Shown here one piece after another: positions 28,350 to 37,324 of a stretch of DNA of 64,000 nucleotides. How positions within the stretch are numbered: the stretch's first letter is position 1; each line of letters begins with the position of its first letter. The notes below the pieces were generated by a model that was given only the letters and a program-made list of their open reading frames with translations, was not told where the DNA came from and did not search any database. The position numbers were made by a program, and so were the translations under genes. This stretch comes from Cellvibrio sp. pealriver (GTDB taxonomy: Bacteria; Pseudomonadota; Gammaproteobacteria; Pseudomonadales; Cellvibrionaceae), in assembly GCF_001183545.1 (NCBI RefSeq), contig NZ_KQ236688.1, positions 2,199,149-2,263,148 on the forward strand. The letters run 5' to 3'.

Positions 28350-29180
28350 TTATCCAAACGCCCGATGCACCTCATCGGGCGTTTTGTATTCTAGGGATAG
28401 ATGCGGACGACGTTCGTTGTAGATCCGAATCGACTCGGCCACCATCACTTTTGCTTCTGCAAGATCCCTGGGTTTCCTTATCAAAAACTCACTTTTCAAA
28501 ATACCATTCACACGCTCTGCCAGCGCATTTTGATAGCAGTCGTAACCATCCGTCATCGAACAATGAACACCGTATTGATAATGCAATTTCTGGTATTGCG
28601 CTGAACAATACTGAATACCCCGATCTGAATGGTGGATGAGCTCATCACCACTGCGTCGCTGCTGTAGTGCTTGTTTATACGCACCGATTACTGACTCAGC
28701 CTTCAGATTGTCATGGACGCAATGCCCCACAATCTTGCGCGAATAGGCATCGGTCACCAAACTCAAATAGGCCTCGCCCTGATGCACGGGTAAATAGGTA
28801 ATGTCAGCCACCCAAACATGTTCTGGTCGTTGCGGAATCACTTGATGTTCACCAGGCTTCAGAAGATTGGGATGTTTGCGAAAGCGATGATGGCTGTGCG
28901 TTGTTTTGTGATAAGCCCGCTTGGTGGGAACCAGCAGGCGATGTTCGCGCAGCAAAGCAAACAGTCGATCTCGCCCCACAACCAATGCGGATTGTTGTAA
29001 CAAGCGCTGTAGTTTGCGCGTTCCGATGCAGGGTTGTAATGCACGTTCACGCTGCACCGCATCAAGGAGTATCTGCGTGTGCACTTCTCGTTGTCGCACC
29101 CGCTTACATTGTTGATACCAGGCTTGCCGACTGATGCCGAGTAGCTGGCAACCACGGACAACGGATAAACCCGCTAACGT
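28350..29180 (-). CDS. IS3 family transposase OrfB (DDE integrase domain)
   Basis: Transposase catalytic part. The first possible independent start is a GTG at 29099, but the frame is open back to the OrfA stop region and encodes the conserved helix-turn-helix segment GCQLLGISRQAWYQQ. It is therefore probably made as an OrfAB fusion by -1 frameshifting on the A-run near 29180-29183 (CGA AAA CG). The rve core carries WVADITYLPV (first Asp), HHSDRGIQYCS (second Asp) and ALAERVNGILKSEF (Glu), giving a complete DDE triad. No frameshift or stop disrupts it. Confidence 0.92.
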   Translation of the reverse strand, partial: TLAGLSVVRGCQLLGISRQAWYQQCKRVRQREVHTQILLDAVQRERALQPCIGTRKLQRLLQQSALVVGRDRLFALLREHRLLVPTKRAYHKTTHSHHRFRKHPNLLKPGEHQVIPQRPEHVWVADITYLPVHQGEAYLSLVTDAYSRKIVGHCVHDNLKAESVIGAYKQALQQRRSGDELIHHSDRGIQYCSAQYQKLHYQYGVHCSMTDGYDCYQNALAERVNGILKSEFLIRKPRDLAEAKVMVAESIRIYNERRPHLSLEYKTPDEVHRAFG

Positions 29181-29557
29181 TTTCGTTTGGATGATGTTCC
29201 GTGCGGCTTTTTTACCACGCTGACTCCATAGTCGCGCTTGAGTACATCAACCACCGCTTCGAAAAAATCCGCTTTTTGTTGGGTTAGAGCGAGCTGCTGT
29301 TCCAGTTCTTTGATGCGCTGTTCTGGCGTTTGAGGGCGAGGATTATCGGACATGAGGAGGCCTTTTGCTGGTAAACCTAATGACCAATCCAGTTGACCAT
29401 GCTTGCGCAGCCAACACAAGACTGTAGATCTGCCTTGTATACCGTAGCGAGACTGGGCTTGTTTATAAGTCATCTCTCCTTTTTCGATTTGATCGACAAG
29501 AGCCAATTTAAAGGCGAGAGAGTAATCACGCTGGGTGCGTTTAATAACGGGATTCAT
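29174..29557 (-). CDS. IS3 family transposase OrfA
   Basis: 127 residues. A helix-turn-helix opens the protein (RDYSLAFKLALVDQIEKGEMTYKQAQSRYGIQGRSTVLCWLRKHG). A leucine-zipper-like helix follows (PEQRIKELEQQLALTQQKADFFEAVVDVL). It binds the element's ends and regulates transposition with OrfAB. Its last codons overlap the OrfB frame. Confidence 0.93.
   Translation of the reverse strand: MNPVIKRTQRDYSLAFKLALVDQIEKGEMTYKQAQSRYGIQGRSTVLCWLRKHGQLDWSLGLPAKGLLMSDNPRPQTPEQRIKELEQQLALTQQKADFFEAVVDVLKRDYGVSVVKKPHGTSSKRKR
29180..29183 (-). promoter_or_regulatory. Probable -1 ribosomal frameshift site (A AAA)
   Basis: OrfA reads CGA AAA CGT TAG here. Slipping one base back on the four As puts the ribosome into the OrfB frame just before the OrfA stop, the usual IS3 arrangement. 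Confidence 0.55.
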
Positions 29558-29584
29558 AACACTTTCCTCAGTAGAGAGTAGAAA

Positions 29585-29611
29585 AGTGTCAACTTTATTC
29601 AGGACGAGTCA
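29585..29611. repeat. IS3 terminal inverted repeat, promoter-proximal end
   Basis: Partner of the repeat at 28320-28346; reads TGACTCGTCCTGAATAAAG from the tip inward on the minus strand. Confidence 0.9.
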
Positions 29612-29616
29612 ACTCG

Positions 29617-29653
29617 AAAATAAAAAGCCCGCAACCGCGGGCTTTTTATTTTT
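29617..29653. terminator. Bidirectional intrinsic terminator
   Basis: The stem AGCCCGC/GCGGGCT with an AACC loop, A-rich before and T-rich after, ends the trp transcript on the minus strand. It probably ended vfr before the IS insertion separated them. Confidence 0.9.
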
Positions 29654-29667
29654 TATCAACTGACAAA

Positions 29668-30465
29668 CTAAGCGAAAAATTCCGCCAAAGCCTCTCCGGG
29701 TTGGTCTGCACGCATAAACGCCTCACCCACTAAAAATGCATTAACGTTTTTAGCGCGCATCGCAACAACATCTGCTGGTGTCAAAATTCCACTCTCGGTG
29801 ACTACAATGCGATCACTGCCGATACTATCGAGCAATTGATAGGTTGTATCCAATGTAACATCAAAGGTATGCAAGTTACGGTTATTGATGCCGATTAATT
29901 TATTAGGTAACTCCAGCGCTATATCCAATTCAGCCTGGTCGTGAACTTCTACCAATACATCCAAACCAATTGATAAAGCCAATGTATTCAGCTCTTTCAA
30001 TTTTTCAGGTGATAAGGCAGCAACAATAAGAAGCACACAATCCGCCCCCATCGCTCTTGCCTCATAAATTTGATACTCATCAACTAAAAAATCTTTGCGA
30101 ATCACCGGCAAGTTCACAGCAGCGCGTGCTTGCTGCAAATACGCATCTGCTCCCTGAAAAAAATCAACATCAGTCAATACCGACAAACACGCCGCACCGC
30201 CTTTTTCATAAGAGCGTGCAATTTCATCAGGTACAAAATGTTCGCGAATCACACCTTTACTGGGAGACGCTTTTTTAATTTCAGCAATGACTCCGGCTTT
30301 ACCCTGGGCAATTTTATTTTCAATTGCTTTCACAAAACCGCGAGCAACAGGTTGCGCAGCAGCACGCGCTTTTAATTCATCGAGCGAAATCTGCTGTTTA
30401 CGTTCGGCAATTTCTTCCCATTTGCGCGCGATAATTTTACGCAGCACGGTTGGTGTATCAGACAT
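29668..30465 (-). CDS. trpC: Indole-3-glycerol phosphate synthase
   Basis: 265 residues from the ATG at 30465 ([18 protein letters not shown] upstream). TIM-barrel enzyme closing the indole ring from CdRP. Motifs are [13 protein letters not shown] with the catalytic Lys, [29 protein letters not shown] and [13 protein letters not shown]. Monofunctional, without a fused TrpF. Last gene of trpE-G-D-C. Confidence 0.97.
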   Translation of the reverse strand: MSDTPTVLRKIIARKWEEIAERKQQISLDELKARAAAQPVARGFVKAIENKIAQGKAGVIAEIKKASPSKGVIREHFVPDEIARSYEKGGAACLSVLTDVDFFQGADAYLQQARAAVNLPVIRKDFLVDEYQIYEARAMGADCVLLIVAALSPEKLKELNTLALSIGLDVLVEVHDQAELDIALELPNKLIGINNRNLHTFDVTLDTTYQLLDSIGSDRIVVTESGILTPADVVAMRAKNVNAFLVGEAFMRADQPGEALAEFFA

Positions 30466-30556
30466 GAGCTTTTCCAACAAAAAGTAAATATATTGATCGT
30501 ATAAGCGACACAAAGAATAGCGTCATTTATTCAAAAGGCCGTCAATCGAGATACTA

Positions 30557-31588
30557 TCATTCAAGATATTGGGTGAATGCTGCCAATTCGCGGATTTTTT
30601 CACCCGCCAGGCTACTGCCGATGGCATCACGAGCCATTTCAACGCCGTCCGATAAACTACTAGCAACACCACTCACATAAATCGCAGCGCCCGCATTTAA
30701 TGCAATAATATCCGCAGCCTTCTCAGCATACTGGCCACGGCGATTACCCAGCGCATCGCGAATCAACAACAACGAGTCTTCGGCATTACTTACACTCAAA
30801 CCAATAAGGCTTTTGGACTGCATGCCAAAATCTTCAGGCTTGATAGTGTACTCACGAATTTCACCATTTTTTAATTCTGCAACCTGCGTTTCTGTTGCCA
30901 GACTAATTTCATCCAGTCCATCTTTTGCGTGCACAACCATCACATGTTCGCTACCCAGACGCGCCAGTACTTCTGCCATAGGTTTGCACAGTTCACCATT
31001 GAATACACCGATAACCTGACGTTTCACGCGAGCCGGGTTAGTCATAGGACCCAGCATATTAAAAATCGTACGCATGCCAAGCTCTTTACGCGGACCAATA
31101 GCATGACGCATCGCACTGTGATGTGCTGGCGCAAACATAAAACCCACGCCAATTTCACGCACACAGCGAGCAACTTGTTCAGCAGTGACATCCAACTTAA
31201 TGCCAGCCGCTTCCAGAACATCCGCACTACCGGTTGAGCTGGACACGGAACGGTTTCCATGTTTGGCAACACGGCCACCAGCTGCAGCGACTACGAATGC
31301 GCTCGCAGTAGATACATTAAATAAATTGGCGCCATCGCCACCAGTGCCGCAAGTATCCACTAAAAACGGAACGTCAATATCAACGGGAGTGGCCAGTTCG
31401 CGCATGACCATTGCTGCGCCGGTAATTTCATCCAGCGTTTCGCCTTTCATGCGCAGGGCTACTAAAAAACCACCAATCTGGGCTGGTGTTGCACCGCCAG
31501 TCATAACCTCACGCATGACTGAAATCATTTCTTCAGTGCTTAAATCAATACGCGCGACTAACTTTGTTAATGCTTGTTTGATTTCCAT
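30557..31588 (-). CDS. trpD: Anthranilate phosphoribosyltransferase
   Basis: 343 residues. Transfers phosphoribosyl from PRPP to anthranilate. Family motifs are [17 protein letters not shown] (the PRPP-binding GTGGD), [18 protein letters not shown] and [31 protein letters not shown] with its metal-binding surroundings. Located between trpG and trpC. Confidence 0.97.
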   Translation of the reverse strand: MEIKQALTKLVARIDLSTEEMISVMREVMTGGATPAQIGGFLVALRMKGETLDEITGAAMVMRELATPVDIDVPFLVDTCGTGGDGANLFNVSTASAFVVAAAGGRVAKHGNRSVSSSTGSADVLEAAGIKLDVTAEQVARCVREIGVGFMFAPAHHSAMRHAIGPRKELGMRTIFNMLGPMTNPARVKRQVIGVFNGELCKPMAEVLARLGSEHVMVVHAKDGLDEISLATETQVAELKNGEIREYTIKPEDFGMQSKSLIGLSVSNAEDSLLLIRDALGNRRGQYAEKAADIIALNAGAAIYVSGVASSLSDGVEMARDAIGSSLAGEKIRELAAFTQYLE

Positions 31589-31621
31589 TGCCTTATACCT
31601 TTTTCAATGCACAGCAAAGAA

Positions 31622-32203
31622 TTAATACGCTGTTAAAAAATTACGTAACATGTCATGCCCATGCTCAGTCAAAATTGACTCTGGATGGAATTGCACACCC
31701 TCAATCGCAAGAGTTTTGTGCTTCACTCCCATAATTTCTGCCATGCTGCCATCTTCATTTTGTGTCCAGGCGGTGATTTCCAAACAATCCGGTATTGATT
31801 CCTTTTCTATAACGAGCGAGTGATATCGCGTCGCCTGAAATGGATTCTTCAAACCGGCAAACACACCTTTATTGTTGTGGTATACCGGCGAGGTTTTTCC
31901 ATGCATTACGAAAGGTGCACGAATCACTTTGCCGCCCAGCGCTTGGCCAATACTTTGATGCCCCAGACAAACACCTAGCAATGGAATTTTACCGGCGAAT
32001 GCATTGATCGTATCAATTGAAATACCCGCTTCCGTTGGCGTGCATGGGCCGGGAGAAATCACAATTTTTTCAGGTGCTAACGCAGCAATCTCTTCAACAG
32101 TGATTTCATCGTTGCGCACGACTTTAATATCTGCGCCCAGCTCACCAAAATATTGCACCAGGTTGTAGGTGAAAGAATCATAGTTATCAATCATCAGAAT
32201 CAT
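31622..32203 (-). CDS. trpG: Anthranilate synthase glutamine amidotransferase subunit
   Basis: 193 residues, class-I amidotransferase. The catalytic triad is visible: Cys in [12 protein letters not shown], and His and Glu in [22 protein letters not shown] is the oxyanion-loop segment. It supplies ammonia to TrpE and may double as PabA for folate. Its start overlaps the trpE stop by four bases (ATGA), so the two subunits are translationally coupled. Confidence 0.96.
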   Translation of the reverse strand: MILMIDNYDSFTYNLVQYFGELGADIKVVRNDEITVEEIAALAPEKIVISPGPCTPTEAGISIDTINAFAGKIPLLGVCLGHQSIGQALGGKVIRAPFVMHGKTSPVYHNNKGVFAGLKNPFQATRYHSLVIEKESIPDCLEITAWTQNEDGSMAEIMGVKHKTLAIEGVQFHPESILTEHGHDMLRNFLTAY

Positions 32204-33747
32204 TTTGCATCACCTTTCACAGCGGTGTTATTTGTACTGCCTGCAGCGTTGCCGACCATATCAACCGCTTTGAAAATAGCACGCGCTTTATTCATGGTTT
32301 CTTTCCATTCAAGCGCAGGAATTGAATCAGCCACCACGCCAGCACCCGCCTGAACATACAGTTTTCCATTTTTAATAACGGCAGTACGAATCGCAATGGC
32401 GGTATCCATGTTGCCATTCCAGGAGATGTATCCAACAGCGCCGCCATAAATACCGCGCTTTTCGGTTTCCAGTTCATCGATGATTTCCATCGCACGGATT
32501 TTCGGCGCACCACTTAATGTACCTGCAGGTAATGCAGCGCGAAGTACATCCATCGCACGCAAACCGGATTTTAATTTTCCCGTCACATTCGATGTGATAT
32601 GCATGACGTGAGAGTAACGTTCAACCACCATTTTATCGGTGAGTTTTACGCTGCCGATTTCCGCCACGCGGCCAACATCATTGCGCCCTAAATCAATCAA
32701 CATAAGATGTTCAGCAATTTCTTTAGGATCATTGACCAACTCAACTTCCAATGCTTTATCTTCTTCTGGTGTGTGACCGCGACGACGTGTGCCCGCTATA
32801 GGACGTACAGTCACTTCGCCGTCTTCCAATCGCGCCAGGATTTCCGGACTTGAACCGACCACATGATGATCACCAAGATCCATAAAATACATGTAGGGCG
32901 ATGGATTTAAATTGCGTAGTGCGCGATAAAGATTGATCGGTTCTTGCGTGAAATCAATCGACATACGCTGCGAAATAACCACTTGCATGGTATCCCCTGC
33001 AAGCACGTAGTCTTTGATGCTATCAACCATTTTGTGGAACTTGGTCGCCCCAACATTGGAAACAAAATGGGGTTCGTTATTTCCATTGTTACCCAAGGAT
33101 AAACTGGGCGTTGCAGGCGTTTCACCCCGCAGTTTTTGCTCCAACTCATCAAGCCGTGCAGTTGCTTTTGCAAATGCATCCTCAATTTCAGGATTAGCGT
33201 GGATTACAAAAATTAATTTTCCTGCGAGATTATCGAACACCAATACTTCGTCAGATACGCTAAGCAAAATATCCGGGGTGCCGATGACATCTTCAGGCAT
33301 GCTTGCTTTTAAATGCGGTTCGACATAACGCACGCAGTCGTAAGCAAAATAACCAACCAAACCACCTGTAAATCGTGGCAGACCAGGCAATTCCGGCGCA
33401 CGATAACGCTGTTTGAACTCTTCAACAAATGCGAGTGCATCGGCACAGGTATGAACTTCAACAACAACACCGTCGCGTTCAATTTGAATTTGATCTCCGA
33501 AGGCTTTGAGCACCGTGCGTGCGGGAAGGCCAATCATGGAGTAACGACCCCATTTTTCCCCACCTTGCACGGATTCAAATAAATAAGAATATGCGCCGGA
33601 AGCCAGCTTGAGATAAGACGATAGCGGTGTATCCAGATCAGCCAATACTTCACGCATCACGGGGATACGGTTGTAACCTTGAGCCGCCAATTCAGCAAAC
33701 TGCGCCTGTGTAATTGGAGCCGAATGAATAGTGGATTCGGAATTCAT
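32200..33747 (-). CDS. trpE: Anthranilate synthase component I
   Basis: 515 residues from the ATG at 33747 (AAAGG upstream); a TTG at 33771 would add eight residues. Converts chorismate to anthranilate with TrpG. The N-domain has the feedback-site region [19 protein letters not shown]. The catalytic domain has [44 protein letters not shown] and [19 protein letters not shown]. First gene of trpEGDC, behind a leader of about 300 bases with a possible attenuator and operator. Confidence 0.96.
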   Translation of the reverse strand: MNSESTIHSAPITQAQFAELAAQGYNRIPVMREVLADLDTPLSSYLKLASGAYSYLFESVQGGEKWGRYSMIGLPARTVLKAFGDQIQIERDGVVVEVHTCADALAFVEEFKQRYRAPELPGLPRFTGGLVGYFAYDCVRYVEPHLKASMPEDVIGTPDILLSVSDEVLVFDNLAGKLIFVIHANPEIEDAFAKATARLDELEQKLRGETPATPSLSLGNNGNNEPHFVSNVGATKFHKMVDSIKDYVLAGDTMQVVISQRMSIDFTQEPINLYRALRNLNPSPYMYFMDLGDHHVVGSSPEILARLEDGEVTVRPIAGTRRRGHTPEEDKALEVELVNDPKEIAEHLMLIDLGRNDVGRVAEIGSVKLTDKMVVERYSHVMHITSNVTGKLKSGLRAMDVLRAALPAGTLSGAPKIRAMEIIDELETEKRGIYGGAVGYISWNGNMDTAIAIRTAVIKNGKLYVQAGAGVVADSIPALEWKETMNKARAIFKAVDMVGNAAGSTNNTAVKGDAK

Positions 33748-33821
33748 GACATTACCTTTAATACTCGCCAATCAATGTCGGCAAGTTTTTATCTTTAATA
33801 TTGTATTTGCAGTGCCCTATT

Positions 33822-33843
33822 AAAAAGTCCCCCGAAGGAAAAC
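33822..33843 (-). terminator. Terminator-like hairpin in the trpE leader (possible attenuator)
   Basis: On the minus strand GTTTTCC-TTCG-GGGGAC-TTTTT forms a short G:U-containing stem capped by a UUCG tetraloop and followed by five Us, about 75 bases before the trpE start. Stem stability is modest. Confidence 0.4.
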
Positions 33844-34023
33844 ATTTAACAGCAGCAATACGCAAACAGAGAAAGGCAAGCTTGGCACAGCACCCGAAAT
33901 AATAGGCACAGGCAAAGCAAAATGAATCAGCGACGCCATCGGGCGGCAAGGTAGGCAGCGCACTCTGTAATAAGGAAAGTTGCGTGTTTCACGAAGGGGA
34001 TTCCTGTTTGAACTGAGGGCAAG

Positions 34024-34060
34024 TGTACTGAATTAATCGGTACATGCCTACCCTTTGCAA
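34024..34060 (-). promoter_or_regulatory. Candidate trpE promoter with overlapping palindromic operator
   Basis: On the minus strand a -35 TTGCAA (34060-34055) and a -10 ATTAAT (34037-34032) stand 17 bases apart. A 21-base imperfect palindrome TGTAC...GTACA (34024-34044) covers the -10. TrpR operators have GTACT/AGTAC arms, but here the arms are one base further apart, so TrpR is only a possibility. Confidence 0.4.
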
Positions 34061-34087
34061 TCGCTTGCCCGTCTATTTATAACAGCG

Positions 34088-34768
34088 TTATACCAGTGCT
34101 AATTGCTGCCTCATTTGAGCGATAACCTCGGCATAGTCAGGCGCGTTAAAAATAGCGGAGCCAGCAACAAAGGTATCCGCGCCCGCTGCTGCAACTTCCC
34201 GGATATTGCCCAAACCGACACCACCATCAACCTCAAGGCGAATTGGCAATCCGCTTGCGTCAATCAGGGAGCGCGCCTCACGTATTTTATCCAGTACATA
34301 GGGAATAAATGACTGCCCACCAAAACCGGGGTTCACCGACATTAACAACAGCATATCGAGCTTACCCATAACGTACTTGATATGGTCAAGTGAGCTGGCT
34401 GGTGTCAGAACCAAACCGGCTTTACAACCCTTATCTTTGATTAACTGCAAAGAGCGATCAACATGGCGCGATGCTTCCGGGTGAAAAGTTATATAAGTCG
34501 CACCCGCATCAGCAAACTGCACGATCAAATCATCGACCGGTTCAACCATTAGATGCACATCAATCGGGGCACTCACACCATACTTACGCAAGGCTTTACA
34601 GACCATCGGCCCGACAGTGAGGTTAGGGACATAGTGATTATCCATCACATCGAAATGGATAATATCGGCACCTGCTGCCAATACCGCATCGACCTCTTCA
34701 CCCAAACGGGCAAAATCTGCAGAGAGGATGGAAGGCGCTATTTGATAATCCCGTTTAAGGTTCGTCAT
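34088..34768 (-). CDS. rpe: Ribulose-phosphate 3-epimerase
   Basis: 226 residues from the ATG at 34768 (AGGACT upstream); an in-frame TTG at 34789 adds seven residues. TIM barrel of the pentose phosphate pathway. Signature parts are [36 protein letters not shown] with the metal-binding His/Asp, [21 protein letters not shown] and [11 protein letters not shown]. Its place upstream of trpE matches Pseudomonas, although gph, often between them, is absent. Confidence 0.96.
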   Translation of the reverse strand: MTNLKRDYQIAPSILSADFARLGEEVDAVLAAGADIIHFDVMDNHYVPNLTVGPMVCKALRKYGVSAPIDVHLMVEPVDDLIVQFADAGATYITFHPEASRHVDRSLQLIKDKGCKAGLVLTPASSLDHIKYVMGKLDMLLLMSVNPGFGGQSFIPYVLDKIREARSLIDASGLPIRLEVDGGVGLGNIREVAAAGADTFVAGSAIFNAPDYAEVIAQMRQQLALV

Positions 34769-34901
34769 ACAATCAAGTCCTGCATACAATTAAAGTCCTG
34801 CATAATTATCCCGATAAAGTAATTATCAAGACAAAGCCAAGCGGCTGCGTGCATTCTACGTGATAAGACCAGCCATACAAACCCATTACCCGAGTGCAAC
34901 C

Positions 34902-36053
34902 ATGCCAGTGAATGCAGGACTGCCGCTAATAAAACATCGCTACATAAATGGCAGATTGCTGCCGTTGCTTGGTTTTTTGTGGTTCTTGATGGGGCCGATA
35001 TCCTATGCTCAGGAAGAACCCCTTACTAATACAGACGATAGTGAGACATCATCATCTGCTAGTGGCGCATCATCCAGCTCACGCTCCTCAGAGGCGCCAC
35101 TTTATCCGTCAAGAGATATTCGCGATAAAACCCTGATAGCAAAGGCGATGGATGACGAAGCACAATGGCTGGATACCGAGTACGGTAAAATTCTAGCGCT
35201 GTACCGTCAAACAGAAGCGCGCAAAACCTACGGTGTGCTCGTACTATTTCATGCCACTGAAAATCCACAATCCTGGCCTGCTATGCTGGAAAACCTGCGG
35301 GCAAGGTTACCTCGCTATGGCTGGGAGACGCTGGCAATAAGCTTACCCCAACAATACCCAGCATCAATTCCTTCTCGACCGAGCTCATCATTCAGCAGCG
35401 ACTCGGCATCCAGTGCGCCTGTCGATGTCGATGCAACTACAGAAACTTTACCGGCAGACAATCCCGCCGCCGAAGTGGACTCGACAGCTCCAGCTGATAC
35501 CAGCTCTTCTGCTGCAACCGAAAGCTCATCCAGCTCGGCAGCCTCATCAATCATTGCGCGCGAATTAGTAATCACCGCTAATGTAAACGCTGCATTTGAG
35601 TTTCTCAAAAGCAAAGGACAGTTCAATACGGTTGTGCTAGCGGATAACAGCTCGGCAGAACTTGTTCTTAAGGATTTATTACCCCAAATTCGTGATAATC
35701 CAGCGGACCCCACAACAGTGGATGGACCACTACAGGCACTATTAATAATTAATCTGCAACAACAAGAACACATCAGCAAGGCAGGATTGGAAGCAATCTT
35801 TAGTGCGGCGCAATTACCCGTACTGGACATTTTTTTTACCCCCGACAGTCAGGAGCAGGAAATTGCCCGCGAGTTGCATAAAGCAACCGCGCTACGTAAA
35901 AAAGTAGTCGATTACCAACAACTACTATTGGACACCCAACCCAAGTTGGTTGAGCAAGACAGTCAAAGTTTTTTGATTGGACGCGTGAGAGGGTTTATGA
36001 AGCAAAAAGCGACAGGATCAGAAATAAAAGCATTAGATGACACTAAAAATTAG
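34902..36053 (+). CDS. DUF3530 family exported protein with serine-rich linkers
   Basis: 383 residues from the ATG at 34902; a GTG at 34860 would add 14 residues. A signal-anchor/signal peptide (LLPLLGFLWFLMGPISYAQ) is followed by an alpha/beta-hydrolase-like core in two parts: YGVLVLFHATENPQSWPAMLENLRARLPRYGWETLAISLPQ, and FNTVVLADNSSAELVLKDLLP with ALLIINLQQQEH. Two long Ser-rich stretches (SSSASGASSSSRSSE near the start, and a Ser/Ala/Asp stretch in the middle) interrupt it. Ser-rich linkers are common in secreted Cellvibrio proteins. A canonical GxSxG nucleophile is not evident, so it may not be a hydrolase. Confidence 0.75.
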   Translation: MPVNAGLPLIKHRYINGRLLPLLGFLWFLMGPISYAQEEPLTNTDDSETSSSASGASSSSRSSEAPLYPSRDIRDKTLIAKAMDDEAQWLDTEYGKILALYRQTEARKTYGVLVLFHATENPQSWPAMLENLRARLPRYGWETLAISLPQQYPASIPSRPSSSFSSDSASSAPVDVDATTETLPADNPAAEVDSTAPADTSSSAATESSSSSAASSIIARELVITANVNAAFEFLKSKGQFNTVVLADNSSAELVLKDLLPQIRDNPADPTTVDGPLQALLIINLQQQEHISKAGLEAIFSAAQLPVLDIFFTPDSQEQEIARELHKATALRKKVVDYQQLLLDTQPKLVEQDSQSFLIGRVRGFMKQKATGSEIKALDDTKN

Positions 36054-36057
36054 TTAT

Positions 36058-36092
36058 AAAAAAACGGAGCCAACTTCCAGCTGACTCCGTTT
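36058..36092 (-). terminator. Intrinsic terminator, minus orientation
   Basis: The outer stem ACGGAG/CTCCGT with inner pairs and two mismatches is followed on the minus strand by seven Ts. It lies just past the DUF3530 stop and about 290 bases beyond the DTW gene. Confidence 0.65.
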
Positions 36093-36384
36093 GACGCATC
36101 ATTACAACACGGCCAGCATCCAGCATAGCCACGCTGTGAACTCCGCAGTTCTGAGCTGCACGACCTGAGTGAAGCAATAACAAAATTAGGCGCTTCCCTT
36201 GACCCTGCTTGGCCAACCAACCTTCCCTGACGACCTCCTTGTTAGAAACTATTTTCAAGTAAAAGCAAACGGGAGAATAGTCGCAAACTTCACTAGTTCT
36301 TGTAGGAAATCACCCACACAACACCGAGGTTATTGACCGGCAAGTAGCGGAAAAACGGCTGTACCGGCGGTATAAACTCATAAA
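36093..36384. other. Intergenic region without a supported gene
   Basis: About 290 bases downstream of the DTW-domain gene. A 71-codon minus-strand frame crosses it but runs into the terminator and resembles nothing, so it is not called. An AAGGAGGT sequence near 36231-36242 on the minus strand has no suitably spaced start codon. Confidence 0.4.
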
Positions 36385-37122
36385 TCAACAGGTGTACTGC
36401 TTGAGCCGCTGGTGCAAAACACCAATAACCGGAGGCACAGCACTGCGTGTTGAAAGATAATGCAGATTAAAAAGCTGGAAATAATCAAACAAAACATCCG
36501 CAGCCGAGCTCTCATTGGCCATCTGCAAACAAAGCCCAGCGGCTTCTGCAGTTGAAAGATAGTGCTCCTGATGTGACTTACGCACTGCATAGTTGCGCAC
36601 CAACGCTTCAGGTAATACGACGCAAGGAAGATCGTCCAACCACCGGCTCAAATGGAACATCCGCCCACTTTGTTTCCAAGTTCCATCCAACAAAATAAAA
36701 GTGATGGTTCTACCATCTCTCGGTAGCTCATAAACCAACTCATGAGGTTTAGCTGCACCTTCATTTGCATCAGCAGGAAATACAATCACACAGTACCGGC
36801 CGGGATCAGCCAATAATGCTAATAGTTCACGCGCAGGCTCTGTACGACTCCAACAGAAAACATGGGTTTGCTGAGGAAAAACATCAGCAATTAAACGACC
36901 ACTATTGGTCGGCTTAAATACCTCATCACGATGCATTACCAAAACAAATTCACAACACGCATCAAACTTAGGACGCCAAGGGCAAAGGCAAGCAAAAGTT
37001 GCCAGTTGGCAATGTTTACAACGAGAAACAGATTTTCCTCTTGCCAAAAACTCCCGTTTCGCTTCAGTCAAACGCTGTGCACGCAAACGCAAATATTGAT
37101 TAGAGTATTCATCAGTGCCCAT
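36385..37122 (-). CDS. tapT: DTW-domain tRNA-uridine aminocarboxypropyltransferase
   Basis: 245 residues from the ATG at 37122. The N-terminal zinc-knuckle cysteines (SRCKHCQLATFACLCPW) and the SAM-using DTW core are visible: FVLVMHRDEVFKPTNSGRLI, then FILLDGTWKQSGRMF with the D-x-T-W motif, then VVLPEALVRNYAVRKSHQEHYLSTAEA. E. coli TapT (YfiP) makes acp3U at position 47 of tRNAs, and this protein should act likewise. It lies immediately downstream of tRNA-Leu. TapT versus a paralogue cannot be distinguished here. Confidence 0.87.
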   Translation of the reverse strand: MGTDEYSNQYLRLRAQRLTEAKREFLARGKSVSRCKHCQLATFACLCPWRPKFDACCEFVLVMHRDEVFKPTNSGRLIADVFPQQTHVFCWSRTEPARELLALLADPGRYCVIVFPADANEGAAKPHELVYELPRDGRTITFILLDGTWKQSGRMFHLSRWLDDLPCVVLPEALVRNYAVRKSHQEHYLSTAEAAGLCLQMANESSAADVLFDYFQLFNLHYLSTRSAVPPVIGVLHQRLKQYTC

Positions 37123-37187
37123 CAATTATTCCCACCACAAAAAATTATTTATTGCACACCAATTAATAGCTACATCATTTTTTACAC

Positions 37188-37221
37188 GAAAAAAAAGCGC
37201 TCATATGAGCGCTTTTTATTT
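37188..37221 (-). terminator. Intrinsic terminator after tRNA-Leu
   Basis: The perfect stem AGCGCTCAT/ATGAGCGCT with flanking A8 and T5 directly follows the tRNA 3' end on the minus strand. Confidence 0.85.
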
Positions 37222-37306
37222 TGGTGCCCTGGGCCGGACTCGAACCGGCACAGCATTCGCCACTACGACCTCAACATAGCGTGTCTACCAATTCCACCAC
37301 CGGGGC
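37222..37306 (-). tRNA. tRNA-Leu (anticodon GAG)
   Basis: 85 bases with an encoded CCA. The D-arm GTGGAATTGGTAGAC is typical of tRNA-Leu. The anticodon stem CTATG/CGTAG encloses TTGAGGT (anticodon GAG). The long variable arm TGGCGAATGCTGT and T-arm GCCGGTTCGAGTCCGGC are intact. The acceptor pairs G1-C72 to G7-C66 except C5 opposite A68. Its position after secG is conserved in Gammaproteobacteria. Confidence 0.96.
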
Positions 37307-37324
37307 ATAAAACTCTGAAAACAA

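Larger units (their letters stand above)
28320..29611 (-). mobile_element. IS3-family insertion sequence, complete (1292 bp)
   Basis: Terminal inverted repeats lie at 28320-28346 and 29585-29611 (22 of 27 bases match), starting TG and ending CA. The 3-base target duplication ACT flanks it at 28317-28319 and 29612-29614. It encodes OrfA and OrfB in overlapping frames with an intact DDE transposase, so it is probably active or recent. It has inserted between vfr and the bidirectional terminator that vfr presumably shared with trpC, and reads against vfr. Confidence 0.95.
33748..34087 (-). other. trpE leader and promoter region
   Basis: 340 bases between rpe and trpE. It contains a promoter-like pair with an overlapping palindrome (34024-34060) and a hairpin followed by five Ts (33822-33843). 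A 39-codon frame starting at ATG 33939 ends in the hairpin's T-run, but it has no Trp codon and no Shine-Dalgarno. No leader peptide with tandem Trp codons is present. Confidence 0.5.

Noticed and set aside
33758..33949. 63-codon frame upstream of trpE as a Trp leader peptide
   Set aside because: It contains no Trp residue and no tandem Trp codons, so it cannot work as a classical trp leader.
36043..36258. 71-codon minus-strand frame after the DTW gene
   Set aside because: It runs through the terminator at 36058-36092, has no family character, and its internal AAGGAGGT is not followed by a start codon at usable spacing.
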